Shown piece by piece: positions 33,320-45,700 of a stretch of 64,000 bases of DNA; the first letter of the stretch is position 1, and the number at the start of each line of letters is the position of its first letter. The translations under genes and the position numbers were made by a program. The stretch lies in the NCBI GenBank assembly GCA_002104985.1, contig MCGO01000199.1:1-64000 (forward strand), read 5' to 3'. The notes under the pieces are model-generated. The model had not been told where the DNA came from and did no database searches. It saw only the letters and a program-made list of their open reading frames with translations. The stretch is from Rhizoclosmatium globosum (lineage: Eukaryota; Chytridiomycota; Chytridiomycetes; Chytridiales; Chytriomycetaceae).

Positions 33320-35112
33320 CTATTCGGTGTAATTTAATATGATTTCGCATAGTATCAAGTTGGGCACAAACATGGCCCATGCCGCAGCATTCAACCACCG
33401 AACCATCCACTCCCTGTCTTCATCCGACGTAGGTCTTCCAGCAAAATACAACGGAAACATGTACACTCTATACAGTGCACTACCAATTCCCATCGCAAAC
33501 AACCGAATAGCCCACCTCCGATGCACTCTTACATTTCCACCACGAATACTCAACCAAGTCCGTACTCCAAAATACACTATAAATCCTCCATAAATCAGAA
33601 ACGCAACATCCATTTCAATTCCTCCAATCGTCCTCACGCAAATAACAAACACTGATCCGCCAGCCACTGCCAATGCAACGCCGATCAAATAAACACGTCC
33701 GCACCACCGATGTAACTCAATATAATTGCTTCTGATCCACGGCACCAATTGCATGATTCCAATTAAGTTGACTGCAAAGCCACCCACAAAGTGGATGTAC
33801 ATCGACACAGTTCCCACCAGTGGCGGAGCGTGAAATTTGTGACTGGGGGTGCAACTTTTAGAAGCGGCAGCTTACCCTGGCCGCGCGCGCAGCGCCAGGC
33901 CAGGAAAATTGCGCCGCAGGCGATTTTTATGAAAAAAACACGAAGAATGCATTAAAATTACTACTTTTTACTCTGATTCCTAGTATCGACAGCGTCTTCT
34001 GTCCTCAAAAACTCCAAACAAATTTCCTCGTCCGAAATAAGAGCATCCAACTCTTGTTCGATAGAAATCATCATCAGATTATTCAACCACGTGTCACTCA
34101 TTGAAGAACGCAATCAAGACTTGATAAGCTTCATTTTTGAGAAAGAATGCTCCACAGCTGCAGTACTTACAGTAAGAACTTGAATTAAGGCAATAAGCTT
34201 TACCATTTGTGGGTAACGTTGAGCCATTTTTGTGGAAATTAACGCGTGCTCAGACTCAGTTTGAATAGAAGGATTGGCTTGCTCAGACTCAAAAGGTCCA
34301 ACAGACTATAATGCCAAGTATGAGCTATACAGAAATAAAAGAAAGATTTGATCACCTGATTAGCAGCAGGAGTGTCAACTGTTGTTGAACCAACTTGTCC
34401 ACTCAATTTAGCTCGTTTTGATACAAGGGGAACTTCTTCGTCAGACTCGAATTCTTCCAAGTTAGTGATACTGCGGCTGCTACATGAGAGTGCGTTTAAT
34501 GAGATTGTGTGGTTGCAGATAACAACAACGTCGCTAATTACATATGACTGGAGCTTGAGGACCATTCAATCGAATGAGGTATGTACCAATCGTTGTCTTT
34601 GTTGTGGCAGGAGTGACTGGTGTAACTGGCGTCTGAATTGACTTCAATGAATTGGTCGTCTTCTTCGAGTTACGGAGGAAGAAATCTTCACACAAAAGTT
34701 AAAACTTGCCATCAGTATTCCTGGGTCTTTCTGTTCACCAATGAGCAAGTACTGTATTAACCCTTCAAGAATAGTGGGGGTGCCATGCACCCCTGGCACC
34801 CTCGCAGGCTCCGCCACTGGTTCCCACAACCGTCTTTTTAAAGATTGCACCTATTCCGAACCAGTCTTTTGGATTGCGTACTAGGTACATTGCGAGGATG
34901 TATATGTTGAAGAGGGTGCTGAGGATTGTCATTGCAACTGAAAAGGGTGTCCAACTTCGTTTGATTAGGATCGGAATCAGTAGTGGTGTATCATGACTTG
35001 ATTCATTTCCTGATTCAGAAGTATCTCTCGGAAGGTCAGGCTCCGTTGAAGTTGAATGTACTTCCAGTGCTTGGCTCGGTTGGTCAGTCAAAAGTGGTTC
35101 TCTTTCGCTCAT
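33320..35112 (-). pseudogene. DUF2306 membrane protein gene split by a hAT element
   Basis: The 5' part (35112 down to about 34820) encodes MSEREPLLTD, a Ser-rich region, a first membrane segment (WTPFSVAMTILSTLFNIYI) and KDWFGIGAIFKKTVVG. The 3' part (33817-33320) continues GTVSMYIHFVGGFAVNLIG, LHRWCGRVYLIGVALAVAGG, VHRRWAIRLFAMG and ends NLILCEIILNYTE. Removing the 1002-bp insertion and one 8-bp duplication restores a continuous DUF2306 protein with about seven membrane segments. The family is a predicted multi-pass membrane protein of unknown role. A paralogue with a different lesion lies at 56643-57397. Confidence 0.88.
33818..34819 (-). mobile_element. hAT-superfamily element, internally deleted
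   Basis: The ends are 12-bp inverted repeats, CAGTGGCGGAGC, and the flanks are a perfect 8-bp target duplication, GTTCCCAC (33810-33817 and 34820-34827), diagnostic of hAT elements. On the minus strand around 33960-34225 is a remnant of the hAT C-terminal dimerisation domain (YPQMVKLIALIQVLTVSTAAVEHSFSKM, in two pieces here) ending with LRSSMSDTWLNNLMM. A stop interrupts it between KLIKS and LRSS. The catalytic core is missing, so the copy is non-autonomous. Confidence 0.92.
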
Positions 35113-35147
35113 TGATTTATTCTTTATTTTCATTAAATAAAGATAAA

Positions 35148-36086
35148 ATGTTATTACAAATCCATATCCCAAACGAGCTGATTCAACACATCTTCTCCTT
35201 CATCGATCCGTCCACTGTGCTTCAATACACCCGCCTCTGTCGTAGAATCAGAACAAGTTTAACAGACACGCATTTCGCAACACTGAATCTTCGTCGATTC
35301 CTTCATCCAAATGATATCAGTGCCCATATCAAACCGTCAGCATCTCCGTTTGACCTTCTTTATTTCAACTGGCCGGACTGGTACCAAACTGCATTCATCG
35401 CACTACATACAAAGACGTTGGAGGTGGTGGATTGGGAAGCAAAGCCAGCAGACAAAGGATTAATGGGCTGGCCTCTCCAAAACCGAATCACGGGCTCAAT
35501 CCCTCCGTCGCTTGGATCCCTAACTCACTTGAAAGAGCTATTTATGGGTCGTAACCTTCTATCCGGGCCAATCCCGTCAGAACTGGGCCTCCTTGCCTCC
35601 CTCGAGATACTACATCTGCGAGCAAACTCACTCTCTGGACCGATATCTCCTTCTTTAGGAAACCTGTCAAATCTGCAACAACTCCATTTAGACGACAACC
35701 TTCTTTCAGGAAGCATACCCGTCGAATTATACAACCTCTCAAACCTCGATACATTGAATTTAAACGTAAACACTCTTTCTGGACCCATCCCTCCTGGAAT
35801 CTCTCAGTTAACAAGCTTGAAGCGACTGAGTTTCGACTCGAATCAATTGACGGGACCTGTTCCTCTTGAAATGGGGGAAATGGTTTGGTTGGATTTCCCG
35901 TTGTTGCAGTGGCAAGCGAATCGATTTGATCAAGTGCTGCCTAAAGGTTTTCGACGGGATACAAGGATGTGGGTTGCGTTGGTGAGGCAGGGGTTTCGTG
36001 CGTTTGAAGGAGATACGACTGAAGTATTAAAGCTGGATGAAATGAGTTTCGAGGAAGCCTTTGAGGATTATGGCGAAGTAGAATAA
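35148..36086 (+). CDS. F-box protein with plant-type leucine-rich repeats
   Basis: A single-exon gene of 312 residues. Residues 3-45 look like an F-box (IPNELIQHIFSFIDPSTVLQYTRLCRRIR), which would bind Skp1 in an SCF ubiquitin ligase. Residues about 105-245 contain five or six 24-residue LRRs of the plant-specific type (LTHLKELFMGRNLLSGPIPSE, LGNLSNLQQLHLDDNLLSGSIP split here only by description), the presumed substrate-binding surface. The acidic tail ends EEAFEDYGEVE. I chose the ATG at 35148 because an earlier in-frame ATG at 34983 would run through the 5' part of the divergent DUF2306 gene. Confidence 0.75.
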   Translation: MLLQIHIPNELIQHIFSFIDPSTVLQYTRLCRRIRTSLTDTHFATLNLRRFLHPNDISAHIKPSASPFDLLYFNWPDWYQTAFIALHTKTLEVVDWEAKPADKGLMGWPLQNRITGSIPPSLGSLTHLKELFMGRNLLSGPIPSELGLLASLEILHLRANSLSGPISPSLGNLSNLQQLHLDDNLLSGSIPVELYNLSNLDTLNLNVNTLSGPIPPGISQLTSLKRLSFDSNQLTGPVPLEMGEMVWLDFPLLQWQANRFDQVLPKGFRRDTRMWVALVRQGFRAFEGDTTEVLKLDEMSFEEAFEDYGEVE

Positions 36087-36189
36087 TGGTGTCAAAGAAG
36101 AAAAACTATACATAAACTTGATATATTCACTGAACAAACAGTATGATCACTAGGAGAAAATTGTAGAGTCTAAAAACTAGAAGAGGAAT

Positions 36190-37777
36190 TCACGCTTTGA
36201 AGACAAAGTCAAGTCTGTCGCTTCCCTTGTGGGTGGTGGTTGCATTGTAGTCCGCCTTTTCATCTTCAGATTTGGCGTTCCAAATAGCAGCTCGCTGCTT
36301 GTTCAAACGGAGGTACAAGAACTTCTGGTTCAACCAAAGCAAGAGAGCAGTAGACACAAATCCAAGAATAATGAAGTTTCCAGTGTGGAAGAATGGCGCA
36401 TCACTCGCTTGATAAATCTGCGACGCGTACGTTCCATAAATGTTTGCGAAACCAATAATGAGGCCAGAAGCGACTGTGCGCTTTCCAATCGGGGCAGTGT
36501 TTTCAGACATCCAAGCGATATTCAGTGGGTGCACGGATGGAGCTCCAGAAATGAAGAATGTGACAAAGTACATGACTCCTTTGGATGTTCCGTCTGGCAA
36601 GAACTCGAGCAAGAGGAAACCAATCAAAAGCCAGACTTGTGTGAATACACCGTGGAAACCACGTTCATGATACTTGTCACTGTGCCATGCAAGTGTAGTC
36701 ATTGTCAGGAATCCAAAGATGGCGTTTGGAGCAGTGAGAGCATTAGCGACGTACACATTGAATCCGTAAGAGTTGATAATAGTTGGCAAATATGTTCCGA
36801 AAGGAGTTCCATAGGTCAATCCAATCAAAGTTATAATCAAGTGACCCCAGACACGGTAGTCGACCAAAGTCTCCCACACATCTTTCAAGGTAACATGAGC
36901 CTCATACTGGAGTTTGAGCAAATCGTCTCGAACAACACGAGTAACAGCGATACGACTTTGACGTTCGTCCAACCATCCACCAAAGTTGAGGAATCCTTCT
37001 TTTGTGTGGTAAGACGACCGAGGAAGAGCTTGCCAGAATGCAAAAGCAGAGATGATAGTAATGATTCCATCAACGATAAACAACCAACGCCATCCATTGA
37101 GACCATTTACACCTTCCAGCTGAAGCAAACCGGACGCCATTAAACCAGAAACTGCAGAAGCGATAGACTGCACACCCCAGAACCAAGACAATCTTGTAGC
37201 AAGCTCGTTTCTCTTGTAGAAAGACCCAAGGTAAACGAGAGTCGCAGGAATAACACCACCTTCAGTAAGAGCAATCAAAGCTCTGATCAAGTAGTACTGA
37301 CTAGCGTTTTGAATGAATCCATGCGAAAGCGTAACAATACCCCACGCAAAGACCATCGCCGGAATCACGCGGTGAGGGCCGAATCGCTTTCCAATAATGG
37401 AACCCGCAAATGCAGCGATGGAGAACAAAACAGCGTACATGGACCCAGCATTGTTAACAACTGTAATGGTGAATCCAAGGTTCTTAGGAAGGCCTCCGGA
37501 AATAGCGTTGGAAAGGTTTGTACGGTCCATATTAAGAATGAATGTAGAGAAGAGAATCCAAGGCATAAGGCGAGTCTATTTCAGACAAATGAGCATCACT
37601 GCAAGGGTTTGAAAAAGGATGATTACTCACGTCAACAAGACGACGAACTCTGTTCTCTTCATCGACAGTGTACTCCAACTCTGCATCGTATCCTTCAACT
37701 CCGTCGGCAGAGTGAGCAAGCTCAGGAGACAGAACGACGGTGTTGTCTTTATCGCTTTCGATGATGATGTTGGACAT
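36190..37777 (-). CDS. MFS permease, paralogue of the one at 11471
   Basis: Exons 37631-37777 and 36190-37575, with a 55-nt intron at the same position as the first copy, give 510 residues. The sequence is very close to the first copy throughout (MPWILFSTFILNMDRTNLSNA, PATLVYLGSFYKRNELATR, RLDFVFKA end). About twelve membrane segments; organic-anion uptake at the plasma membrane is expected for this ACS/Dal5-like group. Unlike the first copy, it has no dioxygenase beside it. One GCACGTGC box lies at 37846-37853 upstream. A gene duplication with conserved regulatory octamer. Confidence 0.88.
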
Positions 37778-38629
37778 TTTAGTGTGATATGAATCTGAGG
37801 AGGGGAAGGACCCACTTGAGCTTTATAACCGACTGGAGTGGAACTGCACGTGCAGGTTGTTAACGATGACGAAAAAGTGGGCCCATGTTACACAATCGGT
37901 TGCACAGGTTTCCTGGTGTCTCGCACAAGGAATGGCATCATTGTTTGTGTTGCACAAGCCCAAGGTTTTGGGGACGACAACAAGCAAAGTGTTTGTCAAC
38001 CCATGGAAGTTGCGTTTTGTTTGCTGCTTATTAATAAGATTCTTATCGATAATGGCTAGTGCCTGAAATCTTGGCTCGATACCAAAGTAGCGGGAAAAAA
38101 CCCACAAACATTAAGAACTCCAGAAGACAAAGCCAGCGCTAGCAGAATCTCTAGCCTTTTGGTGTGTGTACTCTGAGATTTTGAAATCTGACTGAACCGT
38201 TAGTTAGACAAGGAGTTTTGTCCAAATTTCGACCTCAGGCTGCACTTTGTGGTTAGAAGTGTTTACTTCGCTTGTGATTCACTCTTCCGATTGGCTCCGT
38301 TAGGAGAGCATTTGAAAACAGGAACGGCATGTTTGCTGTTGGCAACGACAATTAGTTGAACAAAAGACCATAGGACCTCTCTTAGCTCGGCGTCGAATTT
38401 TGAATATTTCCTTGATGCATTCCATACTAACAACATATTCGGGTTGGAATGAACTTACATAATCACTGCATGAAGCGTCGTTTTGGCGTTGGTTGAAGGC
38501 TGCTATTTGGTTTGAGCCTCATACACCAAAACTATGAATTCAGTTTTGTTATCAAACACGCTGCTAAAACTATATATTGATTCAATTTGAAAATAATACT
38601 ATATATGCGATTAAAGATTAATAAGTTCA
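37778..38629. other. Intergenic with one GCACGTGC box
   Basis: No supported gene. The octamer GCACGTGC at 37846-37853 sits about 70 bases upstream of the permease start, matching two octamers upstream of the other permease. The remaining sequence has only short overlapping open stretches. Confidence 0.45.
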
Positions 38630-39511
38630 ATGAACAATTCAGAACGTGTCTCCCTTGCCGCCAAGCTCCATACCACACATCCCACCACAGCCCAAGTTCT
38701 TCTTGGGTCCGCCAGCTTGTTAGAAAGCAGCGATCCAGTGCTCCTTCACAATGCATCCCTTCTCTCCCTCCGCACAACCTCGCAATCCTTCCAAACGACA
38801 ACCCAACCACCACCTTCAGCTTCAACCTTGTCACATCCTCCTTCTCCGAACCCTGCCCAATCCCATCTTTGGAAGGGTATTGCGGACACCTTAAACCCGC
38901 ACACTGACACCAATGTCTCCCAATCAAAACAACCAATTGCAAAAACAGTCAAATGTGGAAAGTTCCGAATCTGTGTCGTCTCACCTTCACCTGCCACTCA
39001 AAAACCTCCTTCAAAGAACTTGGTTAATGCTCTCCAACTCACAGACGAAGCCCTGTCTTTACAGAAAGCCACGCCACTCACTAAATCAATCCATAAACAA
39101 ACAACTCTCTGGCTTGCTTACGAATCAATGAAAGCTCAACGGAACAGGGATGCCTTGTTGTACTTGGCCTCGTTTGCTCAGTCTCTCGATGCTGGGGAAG
39201 AAGATGCCTTGGTCGATATGGCAAGATTGTATAAAACACTGATAACACGGGACGGACGCGTTGAATTGACAGATCCAGTTTCTTTGTTTGCGCAGGCTTT
39301 GATGTACTATGAAGTTCGTGGGAATCCGTGTTTCCAGACTCGAGAATTGGAACAACGTCTTCTTGATCGCCTGGAGATAATAACTAATGGATTGGGAGAA
39401 GGTGAACACGTTATGTACAAGGATTCTTTAGAAAAGATGAAAGCTTGGCTGTTAGCCTTGCAAGGAAAACGATATGAAGGGTTTATCACGTTAAATGGAA
39501 TACTTCGCTGA
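38630..39511 (+). CDS. Orphan protein, helical
   Basis: A single 293-residue frame that I do not recognise. The first ~120 residues are Ser/Thr/Pro-rich, with a possible disordered linker. From about residue 125 it becomes helical: NALQLTDEALSLQ, KQTTLWLAYESMKAQRNRDALLYLASFAQSL, ELEQRLLDRLEIITNGLGEG, EKMKAWLLALQGKRYEGFITL. This could be a TPR-like or other alpha-solenoid fragment, but the spacing is irregular. No signal peptide or membrane segment. Coding status rests on length and lack of competing frames. Confidence 0.6.
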   Translation: MNNSERVSLAAKLHTTHPTTAQVLLGSASLLESSDPVLLHNASLLSLRTTSQSFQTTTQPPPSASTLSHPPSPNPAQSHLWKGIADTLNPHTDTNVSQSKQPIAKTVKCGKFRICVVSPSPATQKPPSKNLVNALQLTDEALSLQKATPLTKSIHKQTTLWLAYESMKAQRNRDALLYLASFAQSLDAGEEDALVDMARLYKTLITRDGRVELTDPVSLFAQALMYYEVRGNPCFQTRELEQRLLDRLEIITNGLGEGEHVMYKDSLEKMKAWLLALQGKRYEGFITLNGILR

Positions 39512-39903
39512 CTGAAAATACATTAAATAGAGAATATGATTTCTTTGTTGAAATACTTGCGGAAATTTCCCAAGTTTCGAGTTTCGCGTCATTCTGAGAA
39601 AGCTCTCTTAAGTTATAGAATATATTAGTTCTTTTTAGGAAAATGGGGCGTTCCGATCACTTTGGAGATCGCTGTTTGAGGCATCGGAGATCGCTCGCCA
39701 TTGAGTCCGCACCCTCCTCCAGTCAGTTTCATGCAGGACAAATTCGTCAACTAACCAGAATTTCAATTGAATGCCGAAGAAAAGATTCTACATATCTCAC
39801 CCTTGGCATTACATTGATGTTTTTTGAATGAGGCTGGCTGAAATCAGTAACCAAACTGTTTAAAAACAGACACTTGAAGATGGAAAATGGGCACTGAAAA
39901 ATT
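39512..39903. other. Intergenic, promoter of propeller D
   Basis: No gene seen. The open stretch at 39643-39831 has no recognisable content and lies just upstream of the propeller gene. Confidence 0.4.
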
Positions 39904-41295
39904 ATGCTTCAAAACATTCTCCTTCTCCTGGCGTTAGTCTACAGTTGCGCCGCAGCAGACCAGCAGAACGGTAAGTGATTCTGCATTCCATCCGATCAAT
40001 ATTGACATTCACACCGTTTGGTAGCAACAATTGCTTTATCATCATCCCATGCATTTTCTCGTGACGGATATCCTGATCAAGTTGTTGGAGTTGGTACCGA
40101 CGGAACAGTTTGGTATAAGGTAGGTCTTGGCTTCAAAGACTGGGTTCCTCTTCAAAGCTCCGCAAGAGTTCTTGACATGGTTCAATGGCCCGACAAGTCT
40201 TTTGTAGCTGTTGCTCTTGACAACACTGTCTGGCTCTGTCCTTCCGTATCTTACTGGTTCGGATGCTCCCAACTTCCAAATTCAGGACGTCTCAAGAGTA
40301 TCGACCTCATGAGCGATAAAAACACGTTGATTGGTGTCGGTCTTGATAACCAGCTGTATACCCGCTCTGGTTTGCTTGGAAATTGGGCGTTAGTTCCAAA
40401 CTCTGGGTTTGTGGTTGACATTACAGTGTTGTCAAATGGTGTTCTTCTTGGAACCGGTCCTGACAAGCAACTCTATTCAAAGCAAACAATCAACGATCCG
40501 TGGGTGTTTCAAGGAAGCTGCTGCGTTTCTCGCACTGCTGGCCTTCGTGATGGAAGCATTCTTGGAATTGGTGATGACAAAGCAATTTACAAAATGGCCA
40601 ATTTAGGTGCTCCATGGACGTATGTACCTAATTCTGCGGCTGTAATTTCAGTTACGCCCGTTGCAGATATGTTTCAAGTTCCGGTCCTTCTTGGGATGTC
40701 AAGGGATGGTACAATTTATGGCAAGAGAGCAGCCTCACTCTCCGAACCTTGGACCCAACTCCCAAGTGGCATCAAAGCCATCGATATAATCGAGACAAGC
40801 TATGTCTACTTCGTTATTCTCGGAACAGACTACAACATGTATGGCTGCAACTCTCTCCTGACCTCCGCCACTTGTTCCCAAGTTACAAACTCGGGTGGTG
40901 TAAAAAGCATCTCATACATTGACGGCGGAAAAACTCTAATTGGTGTTGGTTTTGATAATCAGCTGTACACTCGGTCTGGAAACGTGCAAGATGCTTCGTA
41001 CTGGAGCCTTGTTCCGAACTCTGGGACAGTTGTTGATGTTACTGTCTTGGGCAGTAACATTATTGTTGGAACCGCACCAGATGGGAACCTTTACACGAAG
41101 AAGGACTTGAATTCTCCATGGGTATTCTCGCCAGGAGGCTGCTGTGTTACTCGTACCACTGGAAACGGGTATTATGGCCTCTATGGAATTGGTACTGATG
41201 GAGCCGTATACGCAAAGGATACTTTGGAATCGAATTGGGTTTTGGTTCCAAATTCTGAGTATGTGATTAGCGTTGCGGGAAGCCTCCTTTATTAA
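39904..41295 (+). CDS. Secreted tectonin-type beta-propeller protein D
   Basis: Exons 39904-39970 and 40025-41295 (54-nt intron) give 445 residues. Exon 1 encodes a signal peptide, MLQNILLLLALVYSCAAA, with likely cleavage after the Ala run, so the protein is secreted. The body consists of half-blade repeats (VGVGTDGTVWYK, VAVALDNTVWLCPS, IGVGLDNQLYTRSG, LGTGPDKQLYSKQ, IGVGFDNQLYTRS, GTAPDGNLYTKKDL) with conserved CC pairs (GSCCV, GGCCV). This is the intact reference for the broken relatives C and E. Secreted propellers of this kind are usually glycan-binding lectins; the ligand here is unknown. Confidence 0.85.
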
Positions 41296-41637
41296 CTATT
41301 ATGCTCCCCATTAATTTTAGTTTTGATTGCAATAAACAGCTTTTGTCTTAAGTTTTTTGGAAACTGAATGAGAGTTGGGAAGTAATTCCTGCTTAGTAGT
41401 ATTGTTGAAAACAAAATGCACAGATAACCAGACCGATGTTGCATTGTAGTTGGACACGTGATAAACGTTATGTTGCTCTCAGGAAACTAGTTTCATTCTT
41501 CATTGCAGCATATTGATATTTTTTCAAGTGGAAGTTGCCGTTGCCGTGCCTGGTTGGGTGGAATGTGGCTGAATGAGGCTGTTCATCCTCAACAAAATAA
41601 ATGGCCGAATGAAATTCAATTTAAGGTAACAGATAAC
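41296..41637. other. Intergenic, promoter of propeller E
   Basis: No gene seen. The region just before 41638 resembles the upstream regions of the paralogous propeller genes only loosely. Confidence 0.35.
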
Positions 41638-42117
41638 ATGTTACAAACCATTCTTCTAGTGCTCGCTTTTGCGTATGGCTGCGCAGCAGCCGACCAACAC
41701 AACGGTCAGCGAAATCCTTTACTTATATCACCATGTCTGTAACAATGCTCATAAACTAGACACACACACCGAATCTGCTCACGTATTTTCCCGCGATGGC
41801 TACCCTGATCAAGTCGTTGGTGTTGGGACTGATGGATCAGTTTGGTACAAGCCGTTTCTTGCTAACTTCAAAGACTGGGTTCCTCTTCAAAGTTCCGCTC
41901 GAGTTATTGATATGGTTCAATGGCCCGACAAGTCTTTTGTAGCTGTTGCTCCGGACAACACTGTCTGGCTCTGTCCATCCATGTCTTACTGGTTCGGATG
42001 CACCTCGCTTCCAAATGGTGGTCTCCTCAAGAGTATCGATCTTCTCAGTGACAAGGAAACTTTGATCGGAGTGGGTCTTGATAATCAACTCTACACTCGC
42101 ACCGGGTTGTTGGGTAC

Positions 42118-42506
42118 TGTTAACTGCTGCCGGGATGTGTAATTGCACGAGAATTCGTCCGTTCGGAAGAAAAGAGGAAAACCGACATGTGTTTCACATT
42201 GTCGGAATCACGAAATTCTCCGATCCGGTTTGTCAACATCAAAGACCGAACACACAACTACCGGCACACCCAAGCCGTAATCGGACTTGGACAAGACACG
42301 AGCGTTAAGCCGAACACCCAAGCTCCAGCGTCAGTTCTTCCAAAAGCGTAAGTCACGCATCAATCATCTGATCGCGCACTAACCGCTTTCGGCGAATTGG
42401 CTTAATCGTGTCTCGCTACCGCTGACATACATCACAAGGTAATCAGTTTATTGACATTGTATCCACTCAAGGAATGGGACCTATGGTAAGCCCATAGACA
42501 CCAACA
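42118..42506 (-). repeat. 3' LTR of the copia element
   Basis: 389 bp, matching the 5' LTR by eye over its whole length. It is preceded on the minus strand by a G-rich polypurine tract. Confidence 0.95.
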
Positions 42507-42761
42507 CCCCCTTGTGACAACAAACTGTTGGCATTGTGATGTTACCAGTTGACTATACCCCCTTGTAAGTCAAGTATCATGTTTTCATATTACGTATTAA
42601 ACCCCCAAATACAGGCGACCTACTCGCGACGTGCGACAAGGGAATTGAACCCAACTGTATTTGTTGCGATGTCAACTAAGGGTTTAAAACTATTTATTAG
42701 ATAAGAACACTAAATAGAAATAAATCAATCAACGTATATAACGAAGAAAGAAATAAAACCA

Positions 42762-45700
42762 TTAAAGCGCCCTAAACGACTGAGACAGAGTCGAAGGCTC
42801 CGCTACACCCGCTCTCACCGCCGCAAAACTACGCATACCAAGTAAACCGAGAAGATAATGGTGTTGAGGACTCGGTAAAGCTTTTGTCAAGATATCCGCT
42901 AACATCAACTCTGTTGGGCACCACAACAACTTCACGGTTGCATTATCAATGTTCTCACGAATGAAATGAGTCTTGATTTCCATGTGCTTAATACGAGCGT
43001 GATGAATTGGATTAACTGCAATCGCAATCACTGATTGATTATCCTGGTGCATAGTGGTAGGTGTGTCAACCTTGAACCCTAATTCACTCAAGAATCCTCT
43101 GAACCAAATAGTTTCCTTGATTCCTTCGACCAACGCACCGATTTCAGCTTCGGTCGAAGATAAGGCAGTCGTAGCTTGTTTCTTGGAAAACCACACAATC
43201 GGGCAACCAAACAACATGAAGATGTATCCACTGCGAGATTTACGATCGTCTTCCTGACCGTAACTAGCGTCTGTATATCCGACTTCCCTCATTCCTTCAG
43301 GTAACACCATCCGACGTTCTTGATTAAGATCCTCCACAGCAGTGTCGAATACAATCATTTCAGGAGACGCGGATTTTCGGAAGAATAACCCAAGATCGTG
43401 AGTTTTTCGAAGATATAATAGGACACGTAGCGCAGCTTTCATATCATGAATACACGGAGGTGATTTCTGGTACTGAGCCAATGTGTTGACGGAATACAGA
43501 ATGTCTAAACGAGTTTGCATCGCCAAGTACAACAATTTCGCGATAAGTCCCACGTACACTGATGTTTCTTCAGGTCCGAGGTGTTGACTGTTCGGATCAT
43601 GTTTCCAATCTGTCGCCATAGGAGTCTCCTTCCATTTCTCTTCAGGAATATCCCACACGTTGTGCTCTTCCAGTAAAGAACGAATGTAGTTTGGTTGTCC
43701 AATCCAGATCCCATCTTTCGTATGTTCAACCTGAATCTTCAATATCCATTGAGCAACGCCTAAGTCCTTAATTTCGAAACGAGCACGGATTGAGTCTTTG
43801 ACTTTCTTTATGACTTCCTTGTCACTGCATGCAACGAGGATATCATCAACGTACGTCACGACAAGAATCAGTTTTCGTGTTTCCGGATCGATTTTAAGGT
43901 AGGTGCAAGAGTCAGACTTCATTCGAGTGAATCCTTGTTCAATGAAGAACGCGTCGAGTACTTTCCACCATTCACGCCCAGCCTGATGTAATCCGTACAG
44001 GGATTTGATCAGTTTTGCGTACAGTGGTGTTCCATCGGGAGCGAATTCCTCGAATCCTTGGGGCATTTTCATCCAATTCGTTTCAGAAAGTGTGCCGTAC
44101 AGGAATGCAGTCTTAACGTCAAGTTGTTCAACAGTAAGTCCAAAAGCAGCGCTCATGGCCAGTAGGATACGGACCACTTTGGCTTTCACGACAGGTGAGT
44201 GTGTAGAGTTAAAATCAACTTCAGGTACTTGAAAGTTCCCCATAGCGACCAGTCTTGCTTTGAAACGGTCAATGAATCCATACGGGTTGATTTTGTAATC
44301 GAAGACCCACTTAGACGCAATGGCCCGTCTCCCTTTCGGCAAGGGTTCCACTGTATACACTCCTCTATTCCGGATTGACTCTATCTCCACGAGCATCGCA
44401 CGTAGGAAATACTTTCTGAATCGACCTTCAAGAGCTTGTCGAACATTTTTCGGGACTGGAGGGGCTGATGAGATATGGATCTCCTCAGTTGGGATATCAG
44501 ATTCTGCAGCTTCGTCCCAATCAAACTGAAGAGGCGGGAGACGCGCCCGGTTAATTCGTTCGCGATCTTCCTCCAACTTGCTCAATTTCCCGTCGAATAG
44601 TTTGTCAATCTTTTCCAGAGCTTTGTCACGCTTCTTCTCCAAATGAGGATGGCGCACTCCCTTCACGGAATCGATCAAGTCACTGATTGCATAGAACTCA
44701 TCAATTTCAGATTCAATTTCTCCAACGACCTCGAGCATCCTCTTGTCTAGGTGAGATTGAACTTCTGAGTCAGAGACTGTACTTATGTTTTCGAACGCTA
44801 ATAACCCTCGTTGACGGTGATCTGGACATTTATGGGTTTAGTTGAACTCAAATCCGTTGAGTTCAAGTTATTTACCATTAGCGAGAGGGGATCCTACTTC
44901 TGCTTGCTCCACAGTGGAGTTCAGTGCAAGAATAGCGTCAATCGCTTCCAGTTTTTCACGGTTTTTGGTCACATTAGTTACCAGGTTGGCTCGGTGATAG
45001 ATCAACTTCAGTATGTCCGAATCAACGACTTCCCCTTTCGCAAGCGCAGCTCGAGTACGTTTCCGCAGTCGATATCCGTCACTTGTGGGTGCTAAGTTGT
45101 CATCCTTCCAGTGCGATCCATCTAAGCCCGTTTTCTTGTTTGACGGCGCCGCTGCGAGGAGGGTTTCTTCTTCCTCAGCATCGGAGTCAGGATCTATGTA
45201 TTGATATAGTGGTTGGATCAGATGGTAATTGGGCTGATTCGTTGTTACGGATCTTACCATCATCTACAGATTCCAAGTCACCATCAACTGTCTTACTGGT
45301 CACAGGTGTAGTCCGTTGATCATCACCATCATCGTCGGACTCATCTATTTGCAGTTGTCGTAAGTCATAATCTGTTATCAACAGCTGTCGGATAAGGGAC
45401 ATCCACTCACCCAACAGTTCCGGCACTTTCTCAAGGACTTCACCCTCAAATTCAATTTGTCCGTCATCTTCAATCAACTCATCGTCTGCAAGAACGGTTT
45501 CGCCATCCTCGTCATCTGAATCGTCGTCGATTGGTTCTGATGCCTCCGCATTTTCTTCTGGTTCCCAATTCAAGTTTGTGAACGGGTTCAAATAGGCAGG
45601 CTTCAGAGTTTGACCAGGCAGAATTGACTCCAAGAGTCGGATTTGAAATTCCTTGTGAACTTTTCGAGTGCGGTACTTATAGACATACGCGATTCGCGCT

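Noticed and set aside
38630..38907. Overlapping alternative frames at the orphan gene start
   Set aside because: They lack continuation and motifs; the 293-residue frame is the only one spanning the region.
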